From positions 1 to 15,704 of the forward strand of contig CAVURW010000162.1 in NCBI GenBank assembly GCA_963743595.1: a stretch of 15,704 nt of DNA. Reading direction: 5' to 3'. The notes under the pieces are model-generated. The model saw nothing but the letters and a program-made list of their open reading frames with translations, ran no database searches and was not told where the DNA came from. The number at the start of each line of letters is the position of its first letter. Positions within the stretch are counted from its first letter, which is position 1. The stretch is from CAVURW01 sp963743595 (GTDB lineage: Bacteria; Verrucomicrobiota; Verrucomicrobiia; Methylacidiphilales; UBA1321). The position numbers and the translations under genes are program-made. This document shows positions 7,166 to 15,338 of this stretch, piece by piece.

Positions 7166-8383
7166 ATGGATGTGGATTTGAAAACGGATACGAAATCGGC
7201 CGAGCGTTTCGCGAAATTTGTCGTGCCTACGGCCAAGCGGTCGCTGACGGTAGTGCGCGGTGCGGGCAGTTATTTGTGGGATGATTCCGGCAAGCGTTAC
7301 CTGGATCTGGGCGGCGGCGTGGCGGTGAATAGCCTGGGCCATGCGCATCCGGCGATTCAAGCGACCCTGACCTGCCAATCGGCCAATCTCATTCATTGCT
7401 CGAATTACTTTTATCACGAGGACCAGGGGAAATTGGCGGAGCGCGTGGTGGAACTCACCGGGCCGGGAAAGGTGTTCAATTGCAATAGCGGCGCGGAGGC
7501 AAACGAGGCGCTCATTAAGCTATCGCGCAAGTGGGGGCAAGAGAGTGGTCGTTACGAGATCATCACGACGATTAACTCGTTTCACGGCCGGACCATGGCC
7601 GGGCTTTCCGCCACGGGGCAGGAGAAGACGAAGGCCGGTTTCGCGCCGTACGTGCCCGGATTTGTTCACGTGCCGTTTAACGATTTACAGGCCACCGAAG
7701 CGGCGATCACGCCAAAGACCGTGGCGATTTTGATCGAAGGGGTGCAGGGCGAGGGGGGTATTTTCCCGGCGACTCCTGAGTATCTATTGGGCTTGCGCGA
7801 GCTGGCGAACAAGCATCACCTACTGCTGATGATGGATGCGGTTCAGTGCGGCTGTTTTCGCACCGGCACGTGGCAGAGTTACGAGCGGATTTTATGGGAC
7901 ACACCGGGCCGCGAGAGTTTCCATTTCGACGGTATTTCCATGGCGAAATCAATGGGGGGCGGGTTTCCGCTCGGCTGCGTGTGGATTCGCGAGCCGTTTC
8001 AGGATGTACTGGGCCTGGGCAGTCACGGGACGACATACGGCGGCTCGCCTCTGGCATGCGCGGTGGCGCTGACTGTTCTGGACGTGATCAAAAACGAGAA
8101 GCTCGACGCGAATATTTGGGCGCGCGGCGAACAACTACGTGCCGGGCTGGAAAAGCTGATCGCTGGCGGCAAACATCTGATTACGGAAGTGCGCGGTTTC
8201 GGCGGAATGGTGGGGATGATTGTCGAGGGCGACCCAGCAGCCGTGGTGGTCAAGTTGACCGAAGCGGGGCTGATTTTGATCCCGGCAGCGAATCATGCGG
8301 TGCGCTTTTTGCCGCCACTGAATGTCTCCAGGGAAGAGATTGTTGAGGCGCTGGCGATTGTTGAGCAGACGTTGCGGCGGTAA
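7166..8383 (+). CDS. argD: Acetylornithine aminotransferase-type class III transaminase
   Basis: This is a PLP enzyme that in arginine synthesis converts N-acetylglutamate semialdehyde to N-acetylornithine (reversibly). Motifs follow the class III order: SGAEAN at 108-113 (phosphate binding), FHGRT at 139-143, EGVQGEGG at 191-198, D224 (pyridine nitrogen contact) and Q227 in DAVQ, catalytic lysine K261 in SMAKSMGGGFPLG, and HGTTYGG at 288-293. The length of 405 residues is typical. Two differences are seen: DAVQCGCFRTG where most members have DEVQ and GRTG, and an extra stretch of about 20 residues (about 236-256) before the lysine. No other arginine gene is nearby, so a different diamine or amino acid substrate is possible. 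ATG 7166 is preceded by TTAGGG, a poorly spaced binding site. The name is by family resemblance. Confidence 0.85.
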   Translation: MDVDLKTDTKSAERFAKFVVPTAKRSLTVVRGAGSYLWDDSGKRYLDLGGGVAVNSLGHAHPAIQATLTCQSANLIHCSNYFYHEDQGKLAERVVELTGPGKVFNCNSGAEANEALIKLSRKWGQESGRYEIITTINSFHGRTMAGLSATGQEKTKAGFAPYVPGFVHVPFNDLQATEAAITPKTVAILIEGVQGEGGIFPATPEYLLGLRELANKHHLLLMMDAVQCGCFRTGTWQSYERILWDTPGRESFHFDGISMAKSMGGGFPLGCVWIREPFQDVLGLGSHGTTYGGSPLACAVALTVLDVIKNEKLDANIWARGEQLRAGLEKLIAGGKHLITEVRGFGGMVGMIVEGDPAAVVVKLTEAGLILIPAANHAVRFLPPLNVSREEIVEALAIVEQTLRR

Positions 8384-8579
8384 ATGTGGGCGACGCAGCG
8401 CTTCCTCAACCTGAATTTGCTCTGAGCCACTGCTTCAAATACCCAACTCGTTCCCATTCCGAAGTAGCGCTCGTCTGGCTCGTTATAAGGACCGGACGAC
8501 GCAGAAAAGCCAAAATAATGCTGCTTTCGCAATTATTGACCACCATTTAGCAACACACGCGGGGCAACCGAATTTCAAA

Positions 8580-9584
8580 ATGAGTATCTTTGGGCGAATG
8601 AAAACGCCCCTAATAACCCTCATCGTTTTATTACTCGTCGTTTCTCCGTTCACTCCCGTGTTCTGCCAGAACACGCCCGGTGTACAGACGAACGCTGCCT
8701 CGAAAATTGATCCCAAAGCTATCGTGCCAGCGCCCGCGCCGGCCCCACCTGCGGATGACAAGGGCTTGCCACTTCCGCTTCATCAATTGGGCGGTAGCGG
8801 CGGTATTCTAACCACGCTCTCCGCGTATATCGTCAACCCACCGCGAAACGGCGAGATCCTGGGCCGCCCAGCCATCGGCGGAGCGTTTGCCTATCTCGGT
8901 CACGACATGGACCTGGAGTCGCTCACGATCACGGAATCTCCCTATAAACGGATTGAGCTGGGCTACGGCTGGGAACGGATGAGCCTGGGAAATCTGCCGC
9001 AAGTGCTGAGCATCAATACTCAGCAAGTCTATCTCCATAACTTGAATGCACGCTTCCAACTTCTGGAGGAGGGCGAGTTTAACCAAAAGTGGTTGCCCGC
9101 GATCACTGCCGGCGTCCACTTCAAGTTTAACGATGGAATTAGCAACGTGAATAATGAGTTGGGTGGTGCGCTCTATAAACTGACGGGAATACGCCACAGC
9201 GAAGGCACCGATTTCACCCTCTACGCCTCAAAAATGATCAAGGATTTGCCGTGCCCCGTGCTCCTGGAATTGGGTGGACGTGCTACGGAAAGCGTCTGGG
9301 ATGGATTCGGTGGATTCACGGGCCATTACAACTTCGTTTTCGAGGGCAATGCGGTCGTGCTCTTGCCGGATAACTTCGCGCTCGCTGCGGAATATCGTGA
9401 GATGCCCCGGGACTACAACAATATCGGGAACATTTACACTCGGGAAACGGACTGGTGGACGCTCGATGCCGCTTACGTGGTCAATAAACACATGACCGTG
9501 GCTCTGGCGTATCTGCACATGGGTAATGTCCTGAATCACCAAGCCAACGGCACAGTCGGTGTGACGATGAAGTGGGAGTTTTGA
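8580..9584 (+). CDS. Secreted DUF3034-like putative outer-membrane protein
   Basis: This protein of up to 334 residues starts with a signal peptide (hydrophobic core LITLIVLLLVV, cleavage probably after VFC or nearby). A Pro/Ala-rich linker (about 45-62) and GLPLPLHQLGGSGG follow. The remainder alternates polar and hydrophobic residues in short strands, with many aromatic residues, and ends in phenylalanine (KWEF), as expected of an outer-membrane barrel. The segments ESPYKRIELGYGWER and KWLPAITAGVHFKFN resemble my memory of DUF3034, a family of unknown function. A second ATG at 8598 gives a more standard signal peptide (MKTPL) and may be the true start; neither has a clear binding site. The aldo/keto reductase gene follows after 55 bp. 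The location is inferred; the function is unknown. Confidence 0.72.
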   Translation: MSIFGRMKTPLITLIVLLLVVSPFTPVFCQNTPGVQTNAASKIDPKAIVPAPAPAPPADDKGLPLPLHQLGGSGGILTTLSAYIVNPPRNGEILGRPAIGGAFAYLGHDMDLESLTITESPYKRIELGYGWERMSLGNLPQVLSINTQQVYLHNLNARFQLLEEGEFNQKWLPAITAGVHFKFNDGISNVNNELGGALYKLTGIRHSEGTDFTLYASKMIKDLPCPVLLELGGRATESVWDGFGGFTGHYNFVFEGNAVVLLPDNFALAAEYREMPRDYNNIGNIYTRETDWWTLDAAYVVNKHMTVALAYLHMGNVLNHQANGTVGVTMKWEF

Positions 9585-9639
9585 GCTCCGTCAAAAATCG
9601 AGTGGTCAATGCCTCGAAATCGCTTAGGTTTCCAGTCTG

Positions 9640-10647
9640 ATGAAAAGCGTTCAACTAGGAAAAACGGGGCCGCAGGTTTCTGCGATCGGGCTGGGCTGCA
9701 TGGGAATGTCTGGGATGTATGGGCCGTCGGATCGCAGTGAGAGCATTGCGACGATTCACGCGGCGCTCGATGCCGGGATCAATCTCCTGGATACGGGCGA
9801 TTTCTATGGCATGGGCCACAACGAGATTTTACTGAGTGAAGCGCTTAAAGGCGTCCCCCGCGAGAAGTACCTGCTGAGCGTGAAATTCGGGGCGATGCGT
9901 GATCCTTCCGGCGCGTGGCTCGGGTTCGATGCGCGCCCGCAAGCGGCAAAGAATTTTCTGGCGCATTCGCTTCAACGACTGGGTGTCGACTATATCGATA
10001 TTTACCGGCCCGCGCGGCTCGATCCGACTGTGCCTATTGAAGAAACAATCGGTGCCCTTGCGGAGATGGTAAAAGCCGGTTACATCCGCTACGTGGCGCT
10101 TTCAGAGGTCGGCCCAGAGACGATTCGCCGCGCCATGGCGGTGCATCCGATTTGTGACCTGCAAATCGAGTACGCACTGGTCACGCGGGGTATCGAGGAC
10201 GATATTTTACCGACCTGCCGCGAGCTGGGCGTTTCCATCACGGCATATGGCGTGCTCTCGCGTGGTTTAATCAGTGGTAAATGGCAGCCAGATCAAGCGG
10301 CTCCGGGCGATTGGCGTACCCATGGGCCGCGTTTCCAGAAAGGGAATGTGGAGGCGAATCTGACCTTAGTGGAGGCGTTACGGGTCGTGGCGGATGCGCG
10401 GAAAATGTCGGTTACGCAATTGGCCGTTGCCTGGGCACTCGCGAAAGGTAGCGATATCGTGCCAGTTTTGGGCTCACGTAAACGCGAGCAGTTAGCCGAA
10501 GTGCTGCGTGCACTCGAGCATCCGTTAACTGCGGACGACGTGGTGGAGATCGAAAAAATCGCCCCTCACGGAGTGATTCAAGGAACCCGTTACGCCGCCG
10601 CACAAATGGCTCATCTGGACAGCGAAAAAGGGAAGAGCGGGCATTAA
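9640..10647 (+). CDS. Aldo/keto reductase with altered catalytic tetrad
   Basis: These enzymes reduce carbonyl compounds with NADPH in the cytosol, in a TIM barrel. The 335-residue protein has the normal start MKSVQLGKTGPQVSAIGLGCMGMSG, D51 and Y56 in DTGDFYG, K82 in SVKFG, and a C-terminal cofactor region GSRKREQL (phosphate-binding pattern). The family usually has a catalytic His in a Y-x-x-H-R-x-D motif after strand four. Here the same place reads IYRPARLDP, with Ala125 at the His position. That change is also known in a subset of the family from memory, so the protein may be active on a different substrate or slower. No ribosome binding site is clear. It lies 55 bp after the envelope protein gene and 49 bp before the tRNA gene, which is on the other strand. 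Confidence 0.9.
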   Translation: MKSVQLGKTGPQVSAIGLGCMGMSGMYGPSDRSESIATIHAALDAGINLLDTGDFYGMGHNEILLSEALKGVPREKYLLSVKFGAMRDPSGAWLGFDARPQAAKNFLAHSLQRLGVDYIDIYRPARLDPTVPIEETIGALAEMVKAGYIRYVALSEVGPETIRRAMAVHPICDLQIEYALVTRGIEDDILPTCRELGVSITAYGVLSRGLISGKWQPDQAAPGDWRTHGPRFQKGNVEANLTLVEALRVVADARKMSVTQLAVAWALAKGSDIVPVLGSRKREQLAEVLRALEHPLTADDVVEIEKIAPHGVIQGTRYAAAQMAHLDSEKGKSGH

Positions 10648-10696
10648 CGAAGGCACCGGTGACGCCCCTGACCGATGATCTAGTGAGGTAGTTCTG

Positions 10697-10777
10697 TGCA
10701 CTCGGGGAGACTCGAACTCCCATGGGTTACCCCACACGCACCTCAAGCGTGCGCGTCTGCCATTTCGCCACGAGTGC
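10697..10777 (-). tRNA. tRNA-Leu (anticodon GAG)
   Basis: The reverse strand folds as a type II tRNA. The acceptor arm GCACTCG pairs with CGAGTGC. The anticodon stem CACGC/GCGTG holds loop TTGAGGT with GAG at 10742-10744. A long variable arm (TGTGGGGTAACCCATGG) follows, and a T arm GGGAG TTCGAGT CTCCC. The base after the acceptor is A, the leucine discriminator. CCA is not encoded. It reads CUC and CUU codons. Confidence 0.96.
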
Positions 10778-11149
10778 AGGAGGGGTGAGCTTAGGACAGT
10801 CCGGGGGCGTTGTCACTGCAAAAATGAAGACTCCCTGAATTCGCGTTGTCGGTCACCCCCCACAATGCGGCGTGATTAATGAGAATGAACCGCGCTTAGT
10901 GCAAATTGTTACTCTCAACATGTTTGCATGTCGACCTTGTGGAGACATCATTAAAAATCAGAACGGGAGGCCGAAGATTACAGTTCCGTTGGAACTCTGA
11001 CGCTTGCGGTGATGTACTTGGCACTTCGGACGGCTTATCAGCCGCCCTCATACCAGGCTTTTATACGGATCGCGCCTTTGGCGCTCAGTTGAATCGACCT
11101 CAACAGGTTTGTGACGAGTCTTGTAAGAATCCGATTCACCCGTACTTTG
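10778..11149. other. 372-bp stretch without a supported gene after tRNA-Leu
   Basis: No gene is supported here. A 26-codon frame from ATG 10920 starts MFACRPCGDIIKNQNG and ends at 11000, but it is too short to judge. A long frame without ATG starts from TTG at 10906 and runs through the next gene. No hairpin followed by a T-run is obvious. The tRNA promoter should lie in the first 60 bases, on the minus strand. Confidence 0.45.
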
Positions 11150-11545
11150 ATGGTAATGGAGCCGTTAAATGCGAACGTGATTACCCGACTCGCCCTGTAT
11201 CAAGTGGTTGCTTTGATTTATGGAGTCCTTGGGTGTGCCTCGGCGACGAGGTGGTATCGCGAGGCCGCCTCTCAATGTCACATCGATCCGACGAACTCGG
11301 TTGTCTACTGCCTTGCTCACGAGTTTTCCGTACTCGGCTGGCTTTTGTTCCTTGTGATTCTGACTTGGACGGCAATTGCTTCCAATTCCGCGGCTCAAGA
11401 AAACGAGGACCCCATTCTATCGGAATATCTGTTGCCCATAGGGATTCTTTTCATCGCACTTCTCGTCATTATTCCCACGTTTTGGGTGCTTTTTTTGGCA
11501 CCGGGCCCAGTGGCTTGGGATCTCCTCGTTTATGTCGGACGGTGA
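11150..11545 (+). CDS. Small three-helix membrane protein
   Basis: I do not recognise this protein. It has 131 residues from ATG 11150, or 129 from ATG 11156. Three hydrophobic segments are seen: near the start (VITRLALYQVVALIYGVLG), in the middle (VLGWLLFLVILTWTAIAS) and late (LLPIGILFIALLVIIPTFW). They are joined by polar loops, the first with two cysteines (CHIDPTNSVVYC) and the second rich in acidic residues (AAQENEDPILSEY). The pattern of hydrophobic helices and charged loops is unlikely by chance and supports this frame against an overlapping long frame. The frame extends upstream to GTG 11111, which adds a basic, less natural start. No ribosome binding site was found. It stands alone in gene-poor DNA. 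Confidence 0.6.
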   Translation: MVMEPLNANVITRLALYQVVALIYGVLGCASATRWYREAASQCHIDPTNSVVYCLAHEFSVLGWLLFLVILTWTAIASNSAAQENEDPILSEYLLPIGILFIALLVIIPTFWVLFLAPGPVAWDLLVYVGR

Positions 11546-11875
11546 CGCAGTTGCAACTTAGAGCAGGGCCGCCCGGAGCGGTATTTGGCCCTAAATTGGA
11601 AAGGGCACGGGCAATTTGCCAGTTTCCTTTTCGGGGAGCTGCTCTGAAGAAATTTGCTGAAACCTTTGGGCTTGAGGCAATCTTGTCGAAATTCAGCGCC
11701 GTTTTCTTTGGTTCCATTGCTTCAGACAATCAGACGCAGACCGGTGCGAAGCCAATATTTATTGCCTTTCATCGAGAACCGTCATCTCGCAAGAGTTCGT
11801 TATTCGCATACCAAGTTAATTCTTCCAAGGAAAAGCGGTGGATTGCTGCGAGCTAAGGCGTTGGAGTCGAACGCA
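11546..11875. other. 330-bp gene-free stretch
   Basis: No convincing gene, RNA or terminator is seen. Short frames (for example 11654-11908 plus and 11469-11729 minus) lack starts with binding sites, domains or normal composition. The stretch lies between two convergent genes. It may be decayed coding DNA, since one plus frame stays open through 11856. Confidence 0.45.
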
Positions 11876-12987
11876 TTAAATCACCTCAAGATAATCTCGA
11901 TTAGGTAGCTCAGGAAAAGGGGCAGTTGGCAGGGTTTGATACCAGTAAGCCACGCTGGCGATGTCATCTTGAAGCGGGAGATAGAGTCCGCCGTGCCTCC
12001 AGCTCAGAGCCTGAATGGTGACGCGTAATTCTTGCTCGAACCGCACCGGATCGACGATATGCCACCGATACAGCCCGAAGCGCATCTGGCTTGAGTAGAC
12101 CCCGTCGGGCCGAATCACCTGCGGCATACCGGCGTAGGGAGTCGTGAATTCCCTGTAGTGGCTCTTGTAATGTTCCCGCATTCCGGCAACGCCCAGATTA
12201 CCCGGATCGAAATTGTAGCTGCCGCAGAAATAATCTTCCGTGCCTGTACCGCAAATCGTGGGGAAATCGCGATCACCATCCAAAAAGAATTTGATCTCAC
12301 CTTCGCCCCACCAACCAGCGTTATTTACGCCCCACGCCATGTAAGTGCCAACAAAATGGCCGTGCCCCTGCACCCCGTCGAGAATCGTGTAGACGCTCTT
12401 ATAGGGTAGGGGATTGGTTCGGCGAAATTGGGCGTGAAAGTACGCACAGGAGTCAGGCACCTCCGTCAATGTGTAATTGATCTGGTAATAGAGCGTCATT
12501 GTGTCTCGTGAAATGTTGCTTATCGTCATTCGACACCGTTTGCGAAAGGGCATTTCCCAATAGCAATTAAATGCGCTCCCTGGATTGACACAAACCGCCA
12601 GCGAAGAGACTTGTGCATAGACATTCCAACCGGACGCAAAAAATCACCGACCGGACACTCGACAGAAGGCTGTTCCTGATCATCCCAATAAATGCGCAGG
12701 ATGTTAAATCGCCACGGTCCCGTGGGTGTCATCCAGATATGTTGGATCGCCCCCGGCCCGACAATATTGGCTAATTCCACCGTCTCGCCCGAGGCGATCT
12801 TGATGGATGGAGAGATCTTCCATCCTTGACCCAGTTCCACCGCAGCACCAGCTCCCGTACCCTCGGTAGCCATCCCTCCCTTTCCTTTTTCCCCCGTTTT
12901 ATTCTCCGCACTGAGCGAACGAGATTTGGCCTGGGAAAGCCGGGATAAATTGCCAATGTGAAGACCGAGTCCATTTTCAAATAACAT
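11876..12987 (-). CDS. GH172 (DUF2961) glycosidase, interrupted by an apparent -1 frameshift
   Basis: GH172 enzymes act on fructofuranose or arabinofuranose linkages. Here the family sequence lies in two frames. The first (ATG 12985-12987, stop 12526-12528) carries the N-terminal part, including IVGPGAIQHIWMTPTG and VECPVGDF. The second, one base back, continues from A6 at 12638-12643 as FASGWNVYAQV, then FNCYWEMPFRKRCRMTISN, to the stop at 11876. Joined, they give about 370 residues, the normal family length. The paired acidic motifs WWGEGEIKF (E229, E231) and GTGTEDYF (E251) are intact; the catalytic glutamates are expected among these. AAGGA at about 12994-12999 precedes the ATG, one of the few clear binding sites here. 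There is no signal peptide, so it is cytosolic. The six-hairpin enzyme gene is divergent, 300 bp away. Frameshift cause: see findings. Confidence 0.88.
12637..12643 (-). other. Slippery heptamer T TTT TTG at the frame change
   Basis: On the minus strand the codons GAT TTT TTG form T TTT TTG in the zero frame. A -1 slip gives exactly the frame that continues the GH172 family sequence (GCG TCC GGT). One missing T in a run of seven would give the same result. Confidence 0.6.
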
Positions 12988-13287
12988 ACTGATTCCTTTT
13001 CGAGGATTTCTGAATTAAAAGGGGCGTCAGGACAAGAATTAGCTTTAAAGTGCCGCTTGAGCTGACGTGGAAGCATTAAGAATGGCTAACGAAAAACGAA
13101 CCCGGTCTCTCTGAAGAATGAGCCACGAGTGACATGCGAGCACTGCGTCAACAGGTGAATAGCTCAGCGACGATGGATGGCCGAATCGTAGTTCAATGAA
13201 CCGGATTTGAGCCAATTCAACTCGTGAATTAACGACATCTTTACGAAAAGCTGATCCGCTCGCTTAATCGCTCTTTGATTCTCGCTT
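12988..13287. promoter_or_regulatory. Divergent control region with two palindromes
   Basis: The 300 bp between the two glycan-enzyme genes must hold both promoters. Two palindromes lie near the plus-strand gene: GTTCA A TGAAC (13191-13201) and AATTCA, 5-nt spacer, TGAATT (13214-13230). They are candidate operators for a sugar-responsive repressor, by inference only. No clear -35/-10 pair was assigned. The binding site of the minus-strand gene is AAGGA near 12994-12999. Confidence 0.4.
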
Positions 13288-15324
13288 ATGCAACATCAAG
13301 CCATTCGGGCCGGAGATATTATTCGCACAGTATGGATTTCTCCAGAGATTCAAACGCTTAACCTCTATCAAGGCAGTGGACGGTCGGGCTGCTGCTGGAA
13401 TTCTTGGGGACTCATGAACTCCCCGGAGCTTGAGCAAGGGAATCGGGGCAGAAGTCGCACGGTTTGGATGCATGCGGATCACTGGCACCGCAAACCCGAT
13501 AGTACCGATTTCTGGGTTGATTTAGGGCGAATCACTTGGGCTCAGCCCCCGATCGAAGTGCCGACTGGCTACAAGCAAACGTTGACGCTTCTTGACGGTC
13601 GTCTCACCACCCATGTCGTTTGGGCAGAGGGAGAATACACGCTTTCCTCTTATTTCGACCCCGGAAATCGTGATGTTTTAACCATGGAGATCTCGTACAC
13701 GTTTGGATCACGAGGCCACTTCCCTTCGCTGCTGTTTCAGCCGTCTCAAAGCTGGAATTTTGGTGCGGATGGCGTAGCTCGGGGTGAGCTCAACGTCATT
13801 GAGATGAACCGCTCGGGGGCGTTACTCAGAGCGACGACTAGCACGGTTGCCACCATGATTGGCGTTCGAATCGTTGATCTGCACGGAGACTGTCAACTGG
13901 TTATCGATCCGCGAGGCATCCGGCTTGATTTTGCGGAGAATTCAGGCAGCCACATTGTTCGAATGGGAGCGGCAAACGTGAGCCGGACAAAAGAGCTGAT
14001 GTCCCGCCTATGGGACATCGACCCGAAGACTTCGTCAGCCACTGCCGCAGCTAACTGGGAAATGCGTTGGGGTAGAAGCTGGATACAGCTGCCTGATCCC
14101 TCCTTGCAAGCGCTCTGGGCCCGGTCTCATTTTTACATTCTATGCAGCTACGGCCCGGATGTCCGTTCTCCCGCCCCTCCGATGGGCTGGAGCGGGAATA
14201 ATTGGCAGTATCATTTTCCGCAAGATCTCTCCTACATTCATCCCGCGCTTCTTCGGCTCGGTCATCTAGACATCGCTAAATCGTGGGTTGAATTCTACAA
14301 GAAAACCATCCCTCGAATGAAGGAATACGCTCGTGGCGTTTTTAATGCAGACGGAGTGATGTGGGCTTGGGGTTACCCGATTGGGGAGAGTTTTGAATCG
14401 GGCGTTTTTCCGCCGAGCGGTCTTTACACTAATCAAATTCACAATGTCGCTTATCCTGCGAGAATGGCGTATGAAACCGCACAGCACGCTAAAGATCCTG
14501 CGTGGACTCAGGAAATGGCTTGGCCCGTTATTGTAGAATCAGCTCGGTTTTTCGCCTCGTTACTCAAGCAAGCCCGTGATGGAAAATGGGATTTGCGGGT
14601 CTCGCCTTCCTCTGGACAAGATGAATTCGATGTGGAGTCCAATCAGAATTATCTCTGCTCACTTTTCAGCGCTCAATACACGCTTTCTGCCGCAGTTAGA
14701 ATGTCCGAGTCTCTGAATCTCGACTGTTCAGAAGTAGCCCAATGGCGAGCCATTCTTGCCGATGGCCTCGCCTACACGCGCTTGTTGGATAAAAAGCTCG
14801 GTATCTATTCCACGGCAGAAGGCGTGGATGTTTCTACTCGGCTGGGACGCCAAAAGCATCCTGTTCAACTGAACCCGCTTACCTTTCTACCCTTGGGCCG
14901 CGCAATTGCGCCCACTCTTAACGCGTATGCCATGCGCCATAAAATATGCCACGGGTTTGAGACCAATGAATACGCTGGCTGGACGCTTCCTGCGTATTGG
15001 CTAGCCGATGCTCATATGGGAAATGGAGAGGGCATGGAAACAGATCTCTCGCTGGGAATTCCCACTGGAAACATCGATCCTGATTGTATTCAAATTTACG
15101 AAAGCGCCAAGGAGTGGGCTCCTTATTTCATTACGTCAAACGGTCTCTATTGCCAAGCGGTGCAGGACGCCCTGGTCAACGATTTTTGGGTTGATGTGGA
15201 ATTCGGCTCGGCTTGTCCCGATTCTTGGAGGGATATCGCTTTCGGTGGATTGCGTACCTCTAATGGCAGATCTTGGAGCGGAGTTCGTTCAGACTCGAAG
15301 TGGAAAATCAGTGAAGACGCGTGA
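13288..15324 (+). CDS. Six-hairpin glycoside hydrolase or phosphorylase (GH65/GH95-like)
   Basis: This 678-residue protein has the shape of (alpha/alpha)6-barrel sugar enzymes: a beta-rich N-terminal half (about 15-240) with many short strands and Trp residues, then a helical barrel (about 255-630). The barrel carries GWSGNNWQYHFPQD at 300-313, in the place of the GH65 substrate-binding segment, and SSGQDEFDVESNQNYLCSLF at 441-460. That second stretch resembles the GH65 motif with the catalytic acid (E446 would be the candidate). No signal peptide or membrane helix is present, so it acts in the cytosol. ATG 13288 has no clear binding site. The SGNH gene starts 14 nt after its stop, so the two are one operon. 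It is divergent from the GH172 gene. The exact family and substrate are not certain. Confidence 0.75.
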   Translation: MQHQAIRAGDIIRTVWISPEIQTLNLYQGSGRSGCCWNSWGLMNSPELEQGNRGRSRTVWMHADHWHRKPDSTDFWVDLGRITWAQPPIEVPTGYKQTLTLLDGRLTTHVVWAEGEYTLSSYFDPGNRDVLTMEISYTFGSRGHFPSLLFQPSQSWNFGADGVARGELNVIEMNRSGALLRATTSTVATMIGVRIVDLHGDCQLVIDPRGIRLDFAENSGSHIVRMGAANVSRTKELMSRLWDIDPKTSSATAAANWEMRWGRSWIQLPDPSLQALWARSHFYILCSYGPDVRSPAPPMGWSGNNWQYHFPQDLSYIHPALLRLGHLDIAKSWVEFYKKTIPRMKEYARGVFNADGVMWAWGYPIGESFESGVFPPSGLYTNQIHNVAYPARMAYETAQHAKDPAWTQEMAWPVIVESARFFASLLKQARDGKWDLRVSPSSGQDEFDVESNQNYLCSLFSAQYTLSAAVRMSESLNLDCSEVAQWRAILADGLAYTRLLDKKLGIYSTAEGVDVSTRLGRQKHPVQLNPLTFLPLGRAIAPTLNAYAMRHKICHGFETNEYAGWTLPAYWLADAHMGNGEGMETDLSLGIPTGNIDPDCIQIYESAKEWAPYFITSNGLYCQAVQDALVNDFWVDVEFGSACPDSWRDIAFGGLRTSNGRSWSGVRSDSKWKISEDA

Positions 15325-15338
15325 AAATTGAATAGCTT

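Noticed and set aside
7707..8346. Several long frames on both strands inside the aminotransferase gene
   Set aside because: They are antisense or out-of-frame readings of a GC-rich gene with intact class III motifs.
10412..10746. Minus-strand open frames over the aldo/keto reductase end and the tRNA
   Set aside because: They read through a well-folded tRNA and antisense to a clear enzyme gene.
10697..10777. Possible attachment site of an integrated element at tRNA-Leu
   Set aside because: No integrase gene lies nearby, and I found no second copy of the tRNA 3' end in the window.
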